Origin: Myroides guanonis
Lineage (GTDB): Bacteria > Bacteroidota > Bacteroidia > Flavobacteriales > Flavobacteriaceae
Reading direction: 5' to 3'
NCBI RefSeq assembly: GCF_900114085.1
Contig: NZ_FORU01000007.1
Coordinates: 82,395 to 146,394 of the forward strand
Length of the DNA: 64,000 nt
Notes under the pieces: model-generated
The model's database searches: none
What the model was told of the DNA's origin: nothing
What the model saw: the letters and a program-made list of their open reading frames with translations, nothing else
Made by a program: the position numbers and the translations under genes
In this document: positions 45,227-54,265 of the stretch, one piece after another
Layout: every line of letters begins with the position of its first letter
Numbering within the stretch: position 1 is the first letter of the stretch

Positions 45227-46738
45227 TTAATTATTGAAAGGATATAACTTCAAAGTTTTAGAAGTTTCTTCTCGAACTTTTACAGCTAATTCCGGATTGT
45301 CATTTAATTGAATCCCGAAAGAAGGAATCATCTCTTTAAATTTCGTTTTCCATTCAAGAGAATTAAACTCTTCAGGAAAACATTTTTCTAAAAGGTGTAT
45401 CATAATTGGAGCAGCTGTTGATGCACCAGGAGAAGCACCTAATAAAGCAGCTATAGAACCATCTGCAGAACTTACTACCTCAGTACCAAACTGCAATACT
45501 CCTTTACCATCTTTGCCTTTCTTTATAACTTGTACGCGTTGTCCCGCAATTTCAATTTCCCAATCATCCATGTCGGCATCAGGAAAATACTCTTTTAAAG
45601 ACTCAACTTTTGATTTTTTAGATTTTAGAACCTCAGAAATTAAATAGTGTGTCAATGACATATTTCTCATTCCAGCTCCTAACATTGTAAAAATGTTGTC
45701 ACACTTTAAAGATTTAAACAAATCTAATAAAGATCCTGTTTTTAGAAATTTGGTAGAAAACCCAGCATAAGGACCAAACAACAAAGCGCGTTTACCATCT
45801 ATAAATCGAGTGTCTAAATGGGGAACTGACATAGGCGGTGCTCCAACAGAAGCTTTTCCATAAACCTTAGCCATGTGCTTATTAATAATCTCTTCATTTG
45901 TACATCTCAACCATTGTCCACCAACAGGAAAACCACCAAAACCTTCACTTTCAGGAATATTTGCTTTTTGAAGAAGCAAAATAGATCCACCACCTGCACC
46001 AATAAAAACAAATGGAGCTTTTATAGTTGCTTTAGCATTTGTTTTAATATTTTTTGTTGACACATTCCATGTCGTTTTATCAGATCTTTTTATATCTACC
46101 ACCTCAGTAGAAAACCTGCTTGTTACACCGTCTAATGACTTTAGATAATCAAACATTTTTCTTGTTAGATTTCCAAAATTAACATCCGTCCCTTCTTTCA
46201 TAGAAGTAGCAGCATATGCATCTTCTAATGCTTCTCTAGAACGGCCTTTCATTAATAGAGGAGCCCAATTTTTAATGGTAGTAACATCATCTGAAAATTC
46301 CATTCCTTTAAATAAAGGATGTTTTATCATTTCTTCATAACGTTTCTTTAAAAAGCTAACATTATCTTTTCCCCATACGAAACTCATGTGAGGAATAGAA
46401 TGAATAAAATCTTCAGGATTATTTAATATCTTTTTTGAAACTAGATAAGACCAAAATTGTCTAGATACTTCAAACTGTTCAACGATATCGACTGCTTTAG
46501 AGGCATCAACAGTACCGTCTTCCATTTCAGGAGTATAATTCAACTCACAGAATGCAGCATGTCCAGTTCCTGCATTATTCCATGCATCTGAACTTTCAAC
46601 TGCCGCTTTATCAAGGCGTTCAAGAATTTCAATTTTCAAATTCGGCTTCAGTTCTTTCAAAAGGAGACCTAATGTAGCACTCATTATACCAGCACCAATC
46701 AGAACAACATCAGCCTCTAAATTTTCTTTACTTGACAT
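45227..46738 (-). CDS. mqo: Malate:quinone oxidoreductase
   Basis: A 503-residue FAD-dependent membrane-associated enzyme that oxidises malate to oxaloacetate and reduces the quinone pool. The N-terminal dinucleotide site is VVLIGAGIMSATLGLLLKEL and the SDAWNNAGTGHAAFCELNYT segment is diagnostic of Mqo. FVFIGAGGGSILLLQKA and GASPGASTAAPIMI follow. A minus-strand TAnnTTTG element (CAAAAATA at 46758-46765) lies about 20 bases upstream of the start. It is monocistronic. Confidence 0.96.
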   Translation of the reverse strand: MSSKENLEADVVLIGAGIMSATLGLLLKELKPNLKIEILERLDKAAVESSDAWNNAGTGHAAFCELNYTPEMEDGTVDASKAVDIVEQFEVSRQFWSYLVSKKILNNPEDFIHSIPHMSFVWGKDNVSFLKKRYEEMIKHPLFKGMEFSDDVTTIKNWAPLLMKGRSREALEDAYAATSMKEGTDVNFGNLTRKMFDYLKSLDGVTSRFSTEVVDIKRSDKTTWNVSTKNIKTNAKATIKAPFVFIGAGGGSILLLQKANIPESEGFGGFPVGGQWLRCTNEEIINKHMAKVYGKASVGAPPMSVPHLDTRFIDGKRALLFGPYAGFSTKFLKTGSLLDLFKSLKCDNIFTMLGAGMRNMSLTHYLISEVLKSKKSKVESLKEYFPDADMDDWEIEIAGQRVQVIKKGKDGKGVLQFGTEVVSSADGSIAALLGASPGASTAAPIMIHLLEKCFPEEFNSLEWKTKFKEMIPSFGIQLNDNPELAVKVREETSKTLKLYPFNN

Positions 46739-46799
46739 TTATATTTAATTGTTTTGACAAAAATAATAATTACCATTGTTAGCTAAACTATATTAGCTT

Positions 46800-47210
46800 T
46801 TAAAGTTTATTTAAATAATCTTGCAAAATAATAGTTGCAGCAATTTCATCTACAAGAGCTTTATTTTGTCGCTGCTTTTTCTTTAATCCACTATCGATCA
46901 TTGTTTGAAAAGCCATTTTTGAAGTAAACCTTTCATCCATACGCTCTACAGGCATTTCTGGAAATTCAATTCTGAACTTTTTAATAAATTCATTTAATAT
47001 AGGAACAACTTCCGAAGGCTCGTTATTAAGTCTTTTAGGTTCACCAATAACAACTCTTTCTACATTTTCCTTAGCAAAATAATCTTTTAAAAAAGGTAGT
47101 AGTACTTTAGTTTCAACTGTAGTCAGACCGGAAGCTATTATTTGCAACTCATCAGTAATTGCAATACCCGTTCGTTTTTTTCCAAAATCAATAGAGAGAA
47201 TACGAGCCAT
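46800..47210 (-). CDS. ruvX: Putative pre-16S rRNA nuclease YqgF/RuvX
   Basis: A 136-residue RNase-H-fold protein proposed to process the 5' end of 16S rRNA. The first acidic residue is in LSIDFGKKRTGIAITDE, followed by VERVVIGEPKRLNNEPS, PVERMDERFTSKMAFQTM and KALVDEIAATIILQDYL. Its start is one base after the PurM-like gene stop, so the two are cotranscribed. No terminator is evident between this gene and mqo. Confidence 0.92.
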   Translation of the reverse strand: MARILSIDFGKKRTGIAITDELQIIASGLTTVETKVLLPFLKDYFAKENVERVVIGEPKRLNNEPSEVVPILNEFIKKFRIEFPEMPVERMDERFTSKMAFQTMIDSGLKKKQRQNKALVDEIAATIILQDYLNKL

Positions 47211-47211
47211 C

Positions 47212-48384
47212 TTAATAAACGAATGTACCGTATTCAGAAGAAATCGTAAGTATCTTTTCAGAAGAAGCTTCTACTCTACCTACAATCTGAGCGTTTACAT
47301 TAAACGATTTTGATATAGAGATTATTTCTTCAGCAACTGATGGATTCACATATAATTCCATGCGGTGTCCACAATTGAAAACTTGATACATTTCTCTCCA
47401 ATCTGTATTTGATTGTTCTTGAATTAATTTGAACAAAGGTGGAATTGGAAATAAATTATCTTTTATAACGTGCAACTCATCCACAAAGTGCAATATCTTG
47501 GTTTGAGCTCCACCACTACAGTGAATCATACCGTGAATATCTTTAGAATCAAATTTTGAAAGAATTTCTTTTATAATTGGAGCGTACGTTCTTGTTGGAG
47601 ACAAAACTAACTTTCCAGCATCGATAGGTGACTTTTCAACTGTATCTAATAATCCAATTTTACCAGAATAAACCAATTCTTCAGGAACAGATGCGTCAAA
47701 ACTTTCTGGGTATTTACTAGCCAAACCATGTTCGAAAACGTCATGACGAGCAGAAGTTAATCCATTACTTCCCATCCCTCCATTGTACATTTTCTCGTAA
47801 GAAGCTTGTCCAAAAGATTCCAATCCAACAATTACATCACCTGGTTGAATAGCAGCATTGTCAATAACATCACTTCTTTTCATCCTAGCAGTAACAGTAG
47901 AATCTACAATAATAGTTCTAACTAAATCCCCAACATCAGCTGTTTCACCACCTGTTGAATGAATCGTTACACCATATCCACGTAATTCCTCAATTAGTTC
48001 TTCTGTCCCATTTATAATAGCAGATAAAACTTCACCAGGAATTACATTTTTATTTCTACCAATAGTAGAAGATAATAAAATATTATCCGTAGCACCTACA
48101 CACAATAAATCATCAATATTCATGATTAAAGCATCCTGAGCAATACCTTTCCAAACAGATAAATCACCTGTTTCCTTCCAATACATATAAGCTAAAGAAG
48201 ATTTAGTACCTGCACCATCTGCATGCATGATCAAACAATAATCTTCATCACCTGTTAAATGATCCGGAATTATCTTGCAGAATGCTTTTGGAAAAAGACC
48301 TTTATCAATGTTCTTAATAGCATTATGTACATCTTCCTTTTCAGCTGAAACTCCTCGTAATGCGTATCTATTATTTGAATTCAT
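47212..48384 (-). CDS. PurM-like AIR synthase (phosphoribosylformylglycinamidine cyclo-ligase)
   Basis: A 390-residue protein of the PurM/AIR synthase family in its Bacteroidota form. In purine synthesis the reaction closes the imidazole ring to give AIR. MHADGAGTKSSLAYMYWKET holds the DGxGTK signature, IMNIDDLLCVGATDNILLSS the DD loop, and STGGETADVGDLVR the second ATP element. The C-terminal half carries ICSGGAQT-type GMIHCSGGAQTKIL and FNCGHRMELYV. It differs from standard 345-residue PurM, and a ThiL-like or unknown PurM paralogue cannot be wholly excluded. It heads the operon with ruvX. Confidence 0.82.
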   Translation of the reverse strand: MNSNNRYALRGVSAEKEDVHNAIKNIDKGLFPKAFCKIIPDHLTGDEDYCLIMHADGAGTKSSLAYMYWKETGDLSVWKGIAQDALIMNIDDLLCVGATDNILLSSTIGRNKNVIPGEVLSAIINGTEELIEELRGYGVTIHSTGGETADVGDLVRTIIVDSTVTARMKRSDVIDNAAIQPGDVIVGLESFGQASYEKMYNGGMGSNGLTSARHDVFEHGLASKYPESFDASVPEELVYSGKIGLLDTVEKSPIDAGKLVLSPTRTYAPIIKEILSKFDSKDIHGMIHCSGGAQTKILHFVDELHVIKDNLFPIPPLFKLIQEQSNTDWREMYQVFNCGHRMELYVNPSVAEEIISISKSFNVNAQIVGRVEASSEKILTISSEYGTFVY

Positions 48385-48403
48385 AATGTGTGTGTTGTTT
48401 GTG

Positions 48404-48434
48404 CAAATTTAATGCTAATGTGTTTGTAAAGCAA
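48404..48434 (-). promoter_or_regulatory. Predicted promoter of the purM-like/ruvX operon
   Basis: CAAATTTA at 48404-48411 reads TAAATTTG on the minus strand, with TTG (complement at 48432-48434) 20 bases upstream. Confidence 0.65.
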
Positions 48435-48491
48435 TAAAAAAAAGTAAAACACTTATTTTTTAGATATTTAACTTTAAATTATAGAAACTAA

Positions 48492-48519
48492 AAAATCTAC
48501 CTTTAAAAAGGTAGATTTT
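48492..48519 (-). terminator. Hairpin terminator of the cysteine desulfurase gene
   Basis: AAAATCTACCTT and AAGGTAGATTTT pair over four bases and are followed leftward by T-rich sequence. Confidence 0.75.
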
Positions 48520-48532
48520 AATCTAATATTTG

Positions 48533-49657
48533 TTAGACAGTTTGTAAAACTTCAATCAAGCGATCTATATCTTCTGTCGTAGTTTCGTGACTAAATGATA
48601 CACGAATATTTGGTTTAGCCAAATCCGTATCACATAAGAACTCAGACAATACATGAGATGCCTTTTGGCTCCCAGATTGACAAGCACTTCCACGCGAAAC
48701 AGCAATTCCTTGTATATCTAATTGAAATAATAACATTGCTGCTTTCTCTGAAGAGATAGGAAGTAAAATATTTAAAATATTATAAAACCCTATACCATTA
48801 CCATTGAAGTGTACATCAGAAAAAATGTCTGTGAATTTTGATTTGCAATATTCTTTAATAGCGGTAATGTGCTTGCGCTCTTCGTCTAAGTTACTATAAG
48901 ACAATTCTAATGCTTTAGCCATACCAACTACTTGATGAGGAGCTTCTGTTCCTGCACGCATTCCTTTTTCTTGTTCTCCTCCGAAAATCATAGGTTTAAG
49001 GATATTCTTTTTGCGTATAAATGCAAAACCTATTCCCTTTGGTCCATGAAATTTATGAGCACTAGCAACAATAAAATCAATAGGTAAAACACTTAAATCA
49101 ATTTCAGTTTTTCCAATTGACTGTACTGTATCACAATGAAATAATGCATTATGAGCTTGGCAAAGATCACTTACCTTTTTCAAATCCATTTCAGTACCTA
49201 CTTCATTATTAACATGCATTAAACTAACCAACGTTGGAATATCTTGTTGCAACAATTCCTCCAAATGTTTATAGTCAAAAGAACTGTCTGGAAGTATATT
49301 AATATAATCTACTTGAATTCCATACTCTTTTTGCATTTGCTTAACCGTATATAAAACCGCATGATGCTCCATTTTAGAAGTAATGATTCTCTTTACTCCT
49401 AAATCACGTACAGAAGAACGAATAATCCAGTTATTAGCTTCAGTTCCACAAGAAGTAAAAATTATTTCAGATGAAGAAGCATTGAATTGTTTAGCTATAT
49501 TTTTTCTAGCAGCTTCAATAAGAGCTCTAGAACGTCTTCCTATAGCATAGGTAGATGAAGGATTACCAAATTCTTCACGCAATACTTTAATCATTTCATC
49601 AGCAACCTCTGGACGTACAGACGTGGTTGCGGCATTATCAAGATAAACTTGTTTCAT
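48533..49657 (-). CDS. Cysteine desulfurase (NifS/IscS type)
   Basis: A 374-residue PLP enzyme that takes sulfur from cysteine for Fe-S clusters and thionucleosides. MKQVYLDNAATTSVRPEVAD opens it, with TSCGTEANNWII and HVNNEVGTE following. The PLP lysine is in ASAHKFHGPKG (Lys202) and the persulfide cysteine in SRGSACQSGS (Cys326), whose loop length suggests group I (NifS/IscS). The ATG at 49657 is chosen; a TTG further upstream is not supported. iscU, iscA or suf genes do not flank it. A two-element promoter lies 84 bases upstream. Confidence 0.94.
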   Translation of the reverse strand: MKQVYLDNAATTSVRPEVADEMIKVLREEFGNPSSTYAIGRRSRALIEAARKNIAKQFNASSSEIIFTSCGTEANNWIIRSSVRDLGVKRIITSKMEHHAVLYTVKQMQKEYGIQVDYINILPDSSFDYKHLEELLQQDIPTLVSLMHVNNEVGTEMDLKKVSDLCQAHNALFHCDTVQSIGKTEIDLSVLPIDFIVASAHKFHGPKGIGFAFIRKKNILKPMIFGGEQEKGMRAGTEAPHQVVGMAKALELSYSNLDEERKHITAIKEYCKSKFTDIFSDVHFNGNGIGFYNILNILLPISSEKAAMLLFQLDIQGIAVSRGSACQSGSQKASHVLSEFLCDTDLAKPNIRVSFSHETTTEDIDRLIEVLQTV

Positions 49658-49740
49658 TTTTATTATTATAGTTTTATGCAAAAAAATAGCTGATTTCCAT
49701 TTAATTGCTATGTCAGACGACTAAGTTAGTTAATGTGGCG

Positions 49741-49773
49741 CAAATTTACTAAATGCAAAAGGAATTAAGCAAA
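49741..49773 (-). promoter_or_regulatory. Predicted promoter of the cysteine desulfurase gene
   Basis: CAAATTTA at 49741-49748 reads TAAATTTG on the minus strand and CAAA at 49770-49773 gives TTTG 21 bases upstream. The leader is about 75 bases. Confidence 0.62.
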
Positions 49774-49813
49774 TGCAACACCTCTTTTATCTTTAATTAA
49801 AGCTAAAAATCAA

Positions 49814-51589
49814 TTAATCTATTCTATCAATAACAATATTCTGTTTCAAAAGTACTTTTTTCACTATAATCGCAAAAACCAGTAAGTAAATGAAGCACAA
49901 TAAAACTATAAAATAGGAATTGTGTATCCCTAAAATATCTGCAACCTTACCTTGAAGAGGAGGCAGAATACCAGCACCTAAAATCATCATAATTAAAAAA
50001 GAAGATCCTTGTGCTGTATATTTCCCCAAACCTATAATAGCTAAATTAAATATAGCTGGCCACATTATACTACACGCCAAACCTCCAGCCAAAAATGCAT
50101 AGATTGCAATCATTCCGTCCGTTAGCAATCCGACTACTATAGATAAAATACCAAAAACACTAAACAATAAAAGAGTTCTAGCAGCTTTGTCTTTACTTAA
50201 AAATGAAAAGAAAACCTGAAGTAGTACACAACCACTATAATAGTATAGTGGTTCCATGTTATTTCCTGCTAAGCTATTCACCCCAATTACAACTAAAAAA
50301 GCAATCATTGGAACTAAGATTAACGCCAAAGTTCTTTGTCTTTGAGACAAATTAAAAACACTTACAGCCCCAGCCCATCTACCTATCATCAAACTCCCCC
50401 AATACATTGAAATATAAGGTGCAATTTCAGAAGAATGCATCCCCCCGAACTCCTCTAATTTTAACAACTCTCCTAAATTACTCCCAATTCCAACCTCTGC
50501 CCCGGTATACATAAGAATAGCAACCATACCCAAAACCAATTGTGGATATTGCATAGCCCCCCATCCACTGCTATTTTTAGAACTTTTATTATAGGCATAA
50601 AACAAACATCCTAAAACAGATATCAATCCTAATCCTAACCAAATCATACGTTGATATTCAATCGGGTCTTTCAACTCCTTAATTTGAGTTTTTAAATCCT
50701 CTAGTTCTTGACTTTCACTTAAATGTACTATTTCATTACTATCTAAAGCATTTTCTGTCAAAACAGATCTATTTAGTTTTTGTTCTAAAGCCACAACTTC
50801 AAGAGCAGCATCACTTGAATATGTTTTAAAAACAGACCCAAAAGAAATTATTAAAAGAGCTGTCATAACCAATAATGTAATGATTGCCTTTTTGGGTTTC
50901 TCCATTGCTTCCCTCTCTATCCCTGCTGGTACATTTTTTGAAAAATAAAACAATGCAGCAGCTATTATAAATAAAATACCCACACCTCCATATAATAAGC
51001 TCATTTTCCCTAAACTCAAATGTTGAATCTGTTCATCATTAATTGCTTGTGTAGTTCCAAACAGTAAAAAAGCAACAATCAATGGTCCAATTGTGGTACC
51101 AAACGAATTAACTCCACCAGCCAAATTCACTCGACTTGCACCTGTTTTAGGGTTACCCAGTAATATTGCTAAAGGATTAGCAGCAATTTGTTGTAATGAA
51201 AACCCTAAAGCAACCACAAATAATCCAACTAGAAGAGCTACATAAATCCCCTCTTGAACAGCCCAAATCATAACTCCAGCACCTAAAGCCGAAAATAAAA
51301 GTCCAAAAACAATACTCTTTTTAAACCCCCAATTAGACACTAAGTCAAAACCTTTATAGGAGCTAAAGAGAAAAAGAAACAAAGATCCAAAGTAATACGC
51401 AGTATAAAACGCAAAGTCAATTAACTGTGATTGAAATTGATCCAAATGGAAAAAATTCTTACAGAATGGTATAAAAACACTATTACCCGCAGCAAAGAAA
51501 CCCCAAAAGAAAAATACAACTACTAGTGTGTATAATGCAGGATAATTAGTTTTAGTTGTCACGTTAGAACTTTCAGAAGTCGAATCCAT
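49814..51589 (-). CDS. MFS sugar permease (FucP/GluP-like) with hydrophilic insert
   Basis: A 591-residue inner-membrane transporter of the fucose/glucose-galactose permease group of the major facilitator superfamily. Helix one has TLVVVFFFWGFFAAGNSVFI, and GVNSFGTTIGPLIV and PLQGKVAD are typical of the group. Family members have about 410-440 residues; the extra length comes mainly from residues about 250-325, a charged stretch with LEQKLNRSVLTENALDSNEI and EDLKTQIKELKD between helices six and seven. The likely substrate is a hexose. A minus-strand TATATTTG element (51613-51620) lies 24 bases upstream of the start. No sugar-metabolism genes flank it. Confidence 0.85.
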   Translation of the reverse strand: MDSTSESSNVTTKTNYPALYTLVVVFFFWGFFAAGNSVFIPFCKNFFHLDQFQSQLIDFAFYTAYYFGSLFLFLFSSYKGFDLVSNWGFKKSIVFGLLFSALGAGVMIWAVQEGIYVALLVGLFVVALGFSLQQIAANPLAILLGNPKTGASRVNLAGGVNSFGTTIGPLIVAFLLFGTTQAINDEQIQHLSLGKMSLLYGGVGILFIIAAALFYFSKNVPAGIEREAMEKPKKAIITLLVMTALLIISFGSVFKTYSSDAALEVVALEQKLNRSVLTENALDSNEIVHLSESQELEDLKTQIKELKDPIEYQRMIWLGLGLISVLGCLFYAYNKSSKNSSGWGAMQYPQLVLGMVAILMYTGAEVGIGSNLGELLKLEEFGGMHSSEIAPYISMYWGSLMIGRWAGAVSVFNLSQRQRTLALILVPMIAFLVVIGVNSLAGNNMEPLYYYSGCVLLQVFFSFLSKDKAARTLLLFSVFGILSIVVGLLTDGMIAIYAFLAGGLACSIMWPAIFNLAIIGLGKYTAQGSSFLIMMILGAGILPPLQGKVADILGIHNSYFIVLLCFIYLLVFAIIVKKVLLKQNIVIDRID

Positions 51590-51671
51590 TTTAACATTTA
51601 TTTAAAGAGTTTCAAATATAAGAATTTAGGCAATAAATAATGAGATATAGCAATATCTAATGATAAAAAGC

Positions 51672-51679
51672 TATTTTTG
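51672..51679 (+). promoter_or_regulatory. Predicted -7 element of the 51705 lipoprotein gene
   Basis: TATTTTTG matches TAnnTTTG 26 bases before the ATG at 51705. This placement argues against the upstream in-frame ATG at 51660. Confidence 0.5.
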
Positions 51680-51704
51680 TAGCAAATCAAACGATTTCAA
51701 TTCT

Positions 51705-52727
51705 ATGAAAAAGCTTTATACTATCGCACTCCTTTCATTTTTAGCATTTCAATCATGCAATGATGGAGATGTTGTTTATGAAAACCTTGAATTCGGCAAT
51801 AGTTCAGTTGAAAAATGTAGCGATAAAAATTTCTATTACAAAACATCAGATAATGAAATCATTATACTCGATATAGAAGCCGATAGTCTTCTTAAGATAG
51901 ACCTTCATGTTGAACAAGCCGTTGGAGATCGTTCAAATGTTATTTATAGAAAATACAGTGATAAAGTTACAGGAAAAGTTATATGTGATGTCTTACCACC
52001 AGCCTATCCCAATACAGTATCTGAATTAAAAGCTCAGAATGGTGGAAAAATAATCATGGATAAACTGATAACTACCAATCCGAATGAGGAGAACAAATCA
52101 GTTTCCGTTAGCTATAGCTACACTTTCAACTTCATGAATATTAAGTTCACTAATGAAGATTCAACTGAAGAACTTAAATTCGATAAATTGAATTTCGGTA
52201 GTTATAAAAGTGCAAATTCTCCGACCTTCAATTTTAATTTCACTACCAATGTAGGTGAAGTTAAAGACCAACCGAAAGAAGCTTTTATGTGTACTCAAAA
52301 AAACACACTAGTTGCAATAAATAATGGAGGAACCTTATTGCTATCTATGCCTTCGGACTATAAATTACCTAAAAACGAAGGAATTGAAGAAATTGCACTA
52401 AACAACAGTCCAATAGCTCTAACATATAGACAATACAAAAATAATGGTGCTTTAAATGCGGAAGATATTTGCAGTACTGATGGAACTATTACATCAACCA
52501 ACAATCGTCTATTAGAACAATGGTTATCAAATAAAACTGGTAGTATAATAATTACAACTAGAAAAACAGAACCAAAAGATGAAAATGAAGTTGCGAAATG
52601 GCATTATACAATATCGATTAAAAATGCGAGTTTTAAAAAGTACATAAATAGTGATAATCCAACAGAAGCATCTTTTCAGTTTAATGAATTTATTTATGGA
52701 TATTACATTGGAGATGAAGTAGAATAA
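51705..52727 (+). CDS. Lipoprotein of unknown function
   Basis: A 340-residue lipoprotein with lipobox FQSC (Cys18). The mature protein is beta-rich, with a two-part look: about 20-160 with DADSLLKIDLHVEQAV-like segments and NVIYRKYSDKVTGKVICDVL, and about 170-340. Two cysteine pairs are candidates for disulfides. I recognise no domain. The ATG at 51705 gives a proper signal; the longer frame to 51660 would start upstream of the predicted -7 element and is rejected. A 24-bp perfect hairpin terminator follows. Confidence 0.65.
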   Translation: MKKLYTIALLSFLAFQSCNDGDVVYENLEFGNSSVEKCSDKNFYYKTSDNEIIILDIEADSLLKIDLHVEQAVGDRSNVIYRKYSDKVTGKVICDVLPPAYPNTVSELKAQNGGKIIMDKLITTNPNEENKSVSVSYSYTFNFMNIKFTNEDSTEELKFDKLNFGSYKSANSPTFNFNFTTNVGEVKDQPKEAFMCTQKNTLVAINNGGTLLLSMPSDYKLPKNEGIEEIALNNSPIALTYRQYKNNGALNAEDICSTDGTITSTNNRLLEQWLSNKTGSIIITTRKTEPKDENEVAKWHYTISIKNASFKKYINSDNPTEASFQFNEFIYGYYIGDEVE

Positions 52728-52736
52728 AAAGAACTT

Positions 52737-52789
52737 ATATATATAAAACAAAATCCCAACTAACGGTTGGGATTTTGTTTTATATATAT
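52737..52789. terminator. 24-bp perfect-stem bidirectional terminator overlapping a coding end
   Basis: Positions 52737-52760 and 52766-52789 are perfect complements around the loop TAACG. The right arm is also the last nine codons of the leftward Smr-domain gene, so that gene ends inside its own terminator stem. Confidence 0.9.
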
Positions 52790-53326
52790 TTGAGTAGCTC
52801 CAATACCATATTTCTGATAATTCGCATCTTCATAAACCACCTCTGCATATCTTCCAAATAAATACTCTAATTCTGATTTTAATATACCTTCTCCTACTCC
52901 GTGTATAAATACTATACGTTGGATTCTATTTTGAATTGCAAACTCCAATTGACCTCTAGCTGTATCTAATTGAAGATTCAATATCTCATATTTTTCCAAC
53001 CTTGAAAAACTCTTTACTAATTTTTCAATATGTAAATCTACCTCAAGTATAAATTCATCTTTTTTAGATTTCTTCTCTTTAATAAAAGACCGTTTTACAG
53101 GTTCTTTTTTATCATGTAAAGCACTATCAATAGCACCCCTTGTTGTAGCTTTTCCTAAATCTACCGAATCATTTGGAACTTTTAATAATTCAACTGTTCT
53201 ATATGTCAATTCAAAACCATCAATCGTTTCAATAATCACATCTGATTTGTTTACTTCTAAAACTATTCCTTCTGTATCTTCATCTAATACAAGAACTCGA
53301 TCGCCCTTCTTAAATTCGCTCATCAT
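52760..53326 (-). CDS. Smr-domain protein (MutS2-like C-terminal)
   Basis: A 188-residue protein. Residues about 1-50 form a small beta domain (SEFKKGDRVLVLDEDTEGIV) like the DUF2027/MutS2-adjacent domain, followed by a basic linker and a C-terminal Smr domain from about 95 onward. The Smr core is seen as EVDLHIEKLV, with IVFIHGVGEGILKSELEYLF holding the HGxGxG loop of Smr endonucleases. In the family the domain nicks DNA or RNA. The start could be the ATG at 53326 or 53323; both overlap the previous gene by about 14 bases. The last codons lie in the terminator stem. Confidence 0.85.
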   Translation of the reverse strand: MMSEFKKGDRVLVLDEDTEGIVLEVNKSDVIIETIDGFELTYRTVELLKVPNDSVDLGKATTRGAIDSALHDKKEPVKRSFIKEKKSKKDEFILEVDLHIEKLVKSFSRLEKYEILNLQLDTARGQLEFAIQNRIQRIVFIHGVGEGILKSELEYLFGRYAEVVYEDANYQKYGIGATQIYIKQNPNR

Positions 53327-53546
53327 TCTTAACTTTATTACTACTTTCAAAAGTATTGTTTTTATCAATTACTTCTGAATTACTTGTTTCACTTTGATTT
53401 ATTTTTTGACTTAAACGCATCATAGCATAGAAAAACAATAAAACACCTATGACTTGAACCCAAATCCTGGGAGTTTCTTTAGTTTGCTCAATAAATGCCC
53501 AAACTATAAAAGCTAGAGTAATCACAATCCAAATTGTCTTTTTCAT
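53310..53546 (-). CDS. Small membrane protein, function unknown
   Basis: A 78-residue protein with two membrane helices (about 4-18 and 29-46), then a polar tail rich in N, S, K and E. I do not recognise the family. It overlaps the start of the Smr gene, so the two are probably translated together. No other context is informative. Confidence 0.55.
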   Translation of the reverse strand: MKKTIWIVITLAFIVWAFIEQTKETPRIWVQVIGVLLFFYAMMRLSQKINQSETSNSEVIDKNNTFESSNKVKNDERI

Positions 53547-53618
53547 AAAATATTTTTGTAAAAATATAAAACTTATTTTGTTCTTGATGTCTCACCTTAA
53601 CAACAGAGTAAGAAAATA

Positions 53619-54251
53619 TTATGGAGCTAAACGCTCAATCTTCCAATCCATCTTGTCTATTAAACTATATCGAATGCGGTCATGCAAACGATTAGGCCTA
53701 CCTTGCCAAAACTCTATTGAAATGGGCTCTATGCAATATCCCCCCCAATTTACTGGCTTTTCAACCACAATATTATCCAAGTCTTTTAATCGCTTTTCTA
53801 GCTCTTCGTAATTTTTAACCACCTGACTTTGAGGAGAAGCAATAGCTCCTTTTCTACTTCCTTCCGGACGACTATCAAAATAGTTAATTGACTGTTGTTC
53901 AGAAACCTTATATGCTTGCCCCTTAACTATTACTTGACGCTCTAAAGAAGGCCAGAAGAATGAGATACAAACATTGGGATTGGCCTCTATTGCTTTACCT
54001 TTTTCTGAATCGTAATTGGTATAGAAAACAAAACCATATTCGTCATAGCTCTTCAAAAGAACTACTCGAGATTTTGGAAACCCATCTAAACCAATAGTAG
54101 AAACTGTCATTGCATTAACTTCTTCCACTCCTCCAAATGATTCTACTTCATAGAACCATTTTTTAAACTGCATCATCGGGTCTTGTTCAACTTCTGACTC
54201 TAATAAAACCCCTCTTTCGTAGGTTTTTCTATAATTATTTAAATCTGTCAT
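53619..54251 (-). CDS. pdxH: Pyridoxamine/pyridoxine 5'-phosphate oxidase
   Basis: A 210-residue FMN enzyme completing PLP synthesis. DPMMQFKKWFYEVESFGGVE starts the family pattern, then PKSRVVLLKSYDEYGFVFYT, FFWPSLERQVIVKG and the C-terminal GGYCIEPISIEFWQGRPNRL plus HDRIRYS. The length is normal. The gene starts 14 bases after rnz on the same strand, so they are probably cotranscribed. PLP made here serves the arginine decarboxylase and cysteine desulfurase in the window, but that is only general physiology. Confidence 0.94.
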   Translation of the reverse strand: MTDLNNYRKTYERGVLLESEVEQDPMMQFKKWFYEVESFGGVEEVNAMTVSTIGLDGFPKSRVVLLKSYDEYGFVFYTNYDSEKGKAIEANPNVCISFFWPSLERQVIVKGQAYKVSEQQSINYFDSRPEGSRKGAIASPQSQVVKNYEELEKRLKDLDNIVVEKPVNWGGYCIEPISIEFWQGRPNRLHDRIRYSLIDKMDWKIERLAP

Positions 54252-54265
54252 ATTATTATATTCTA

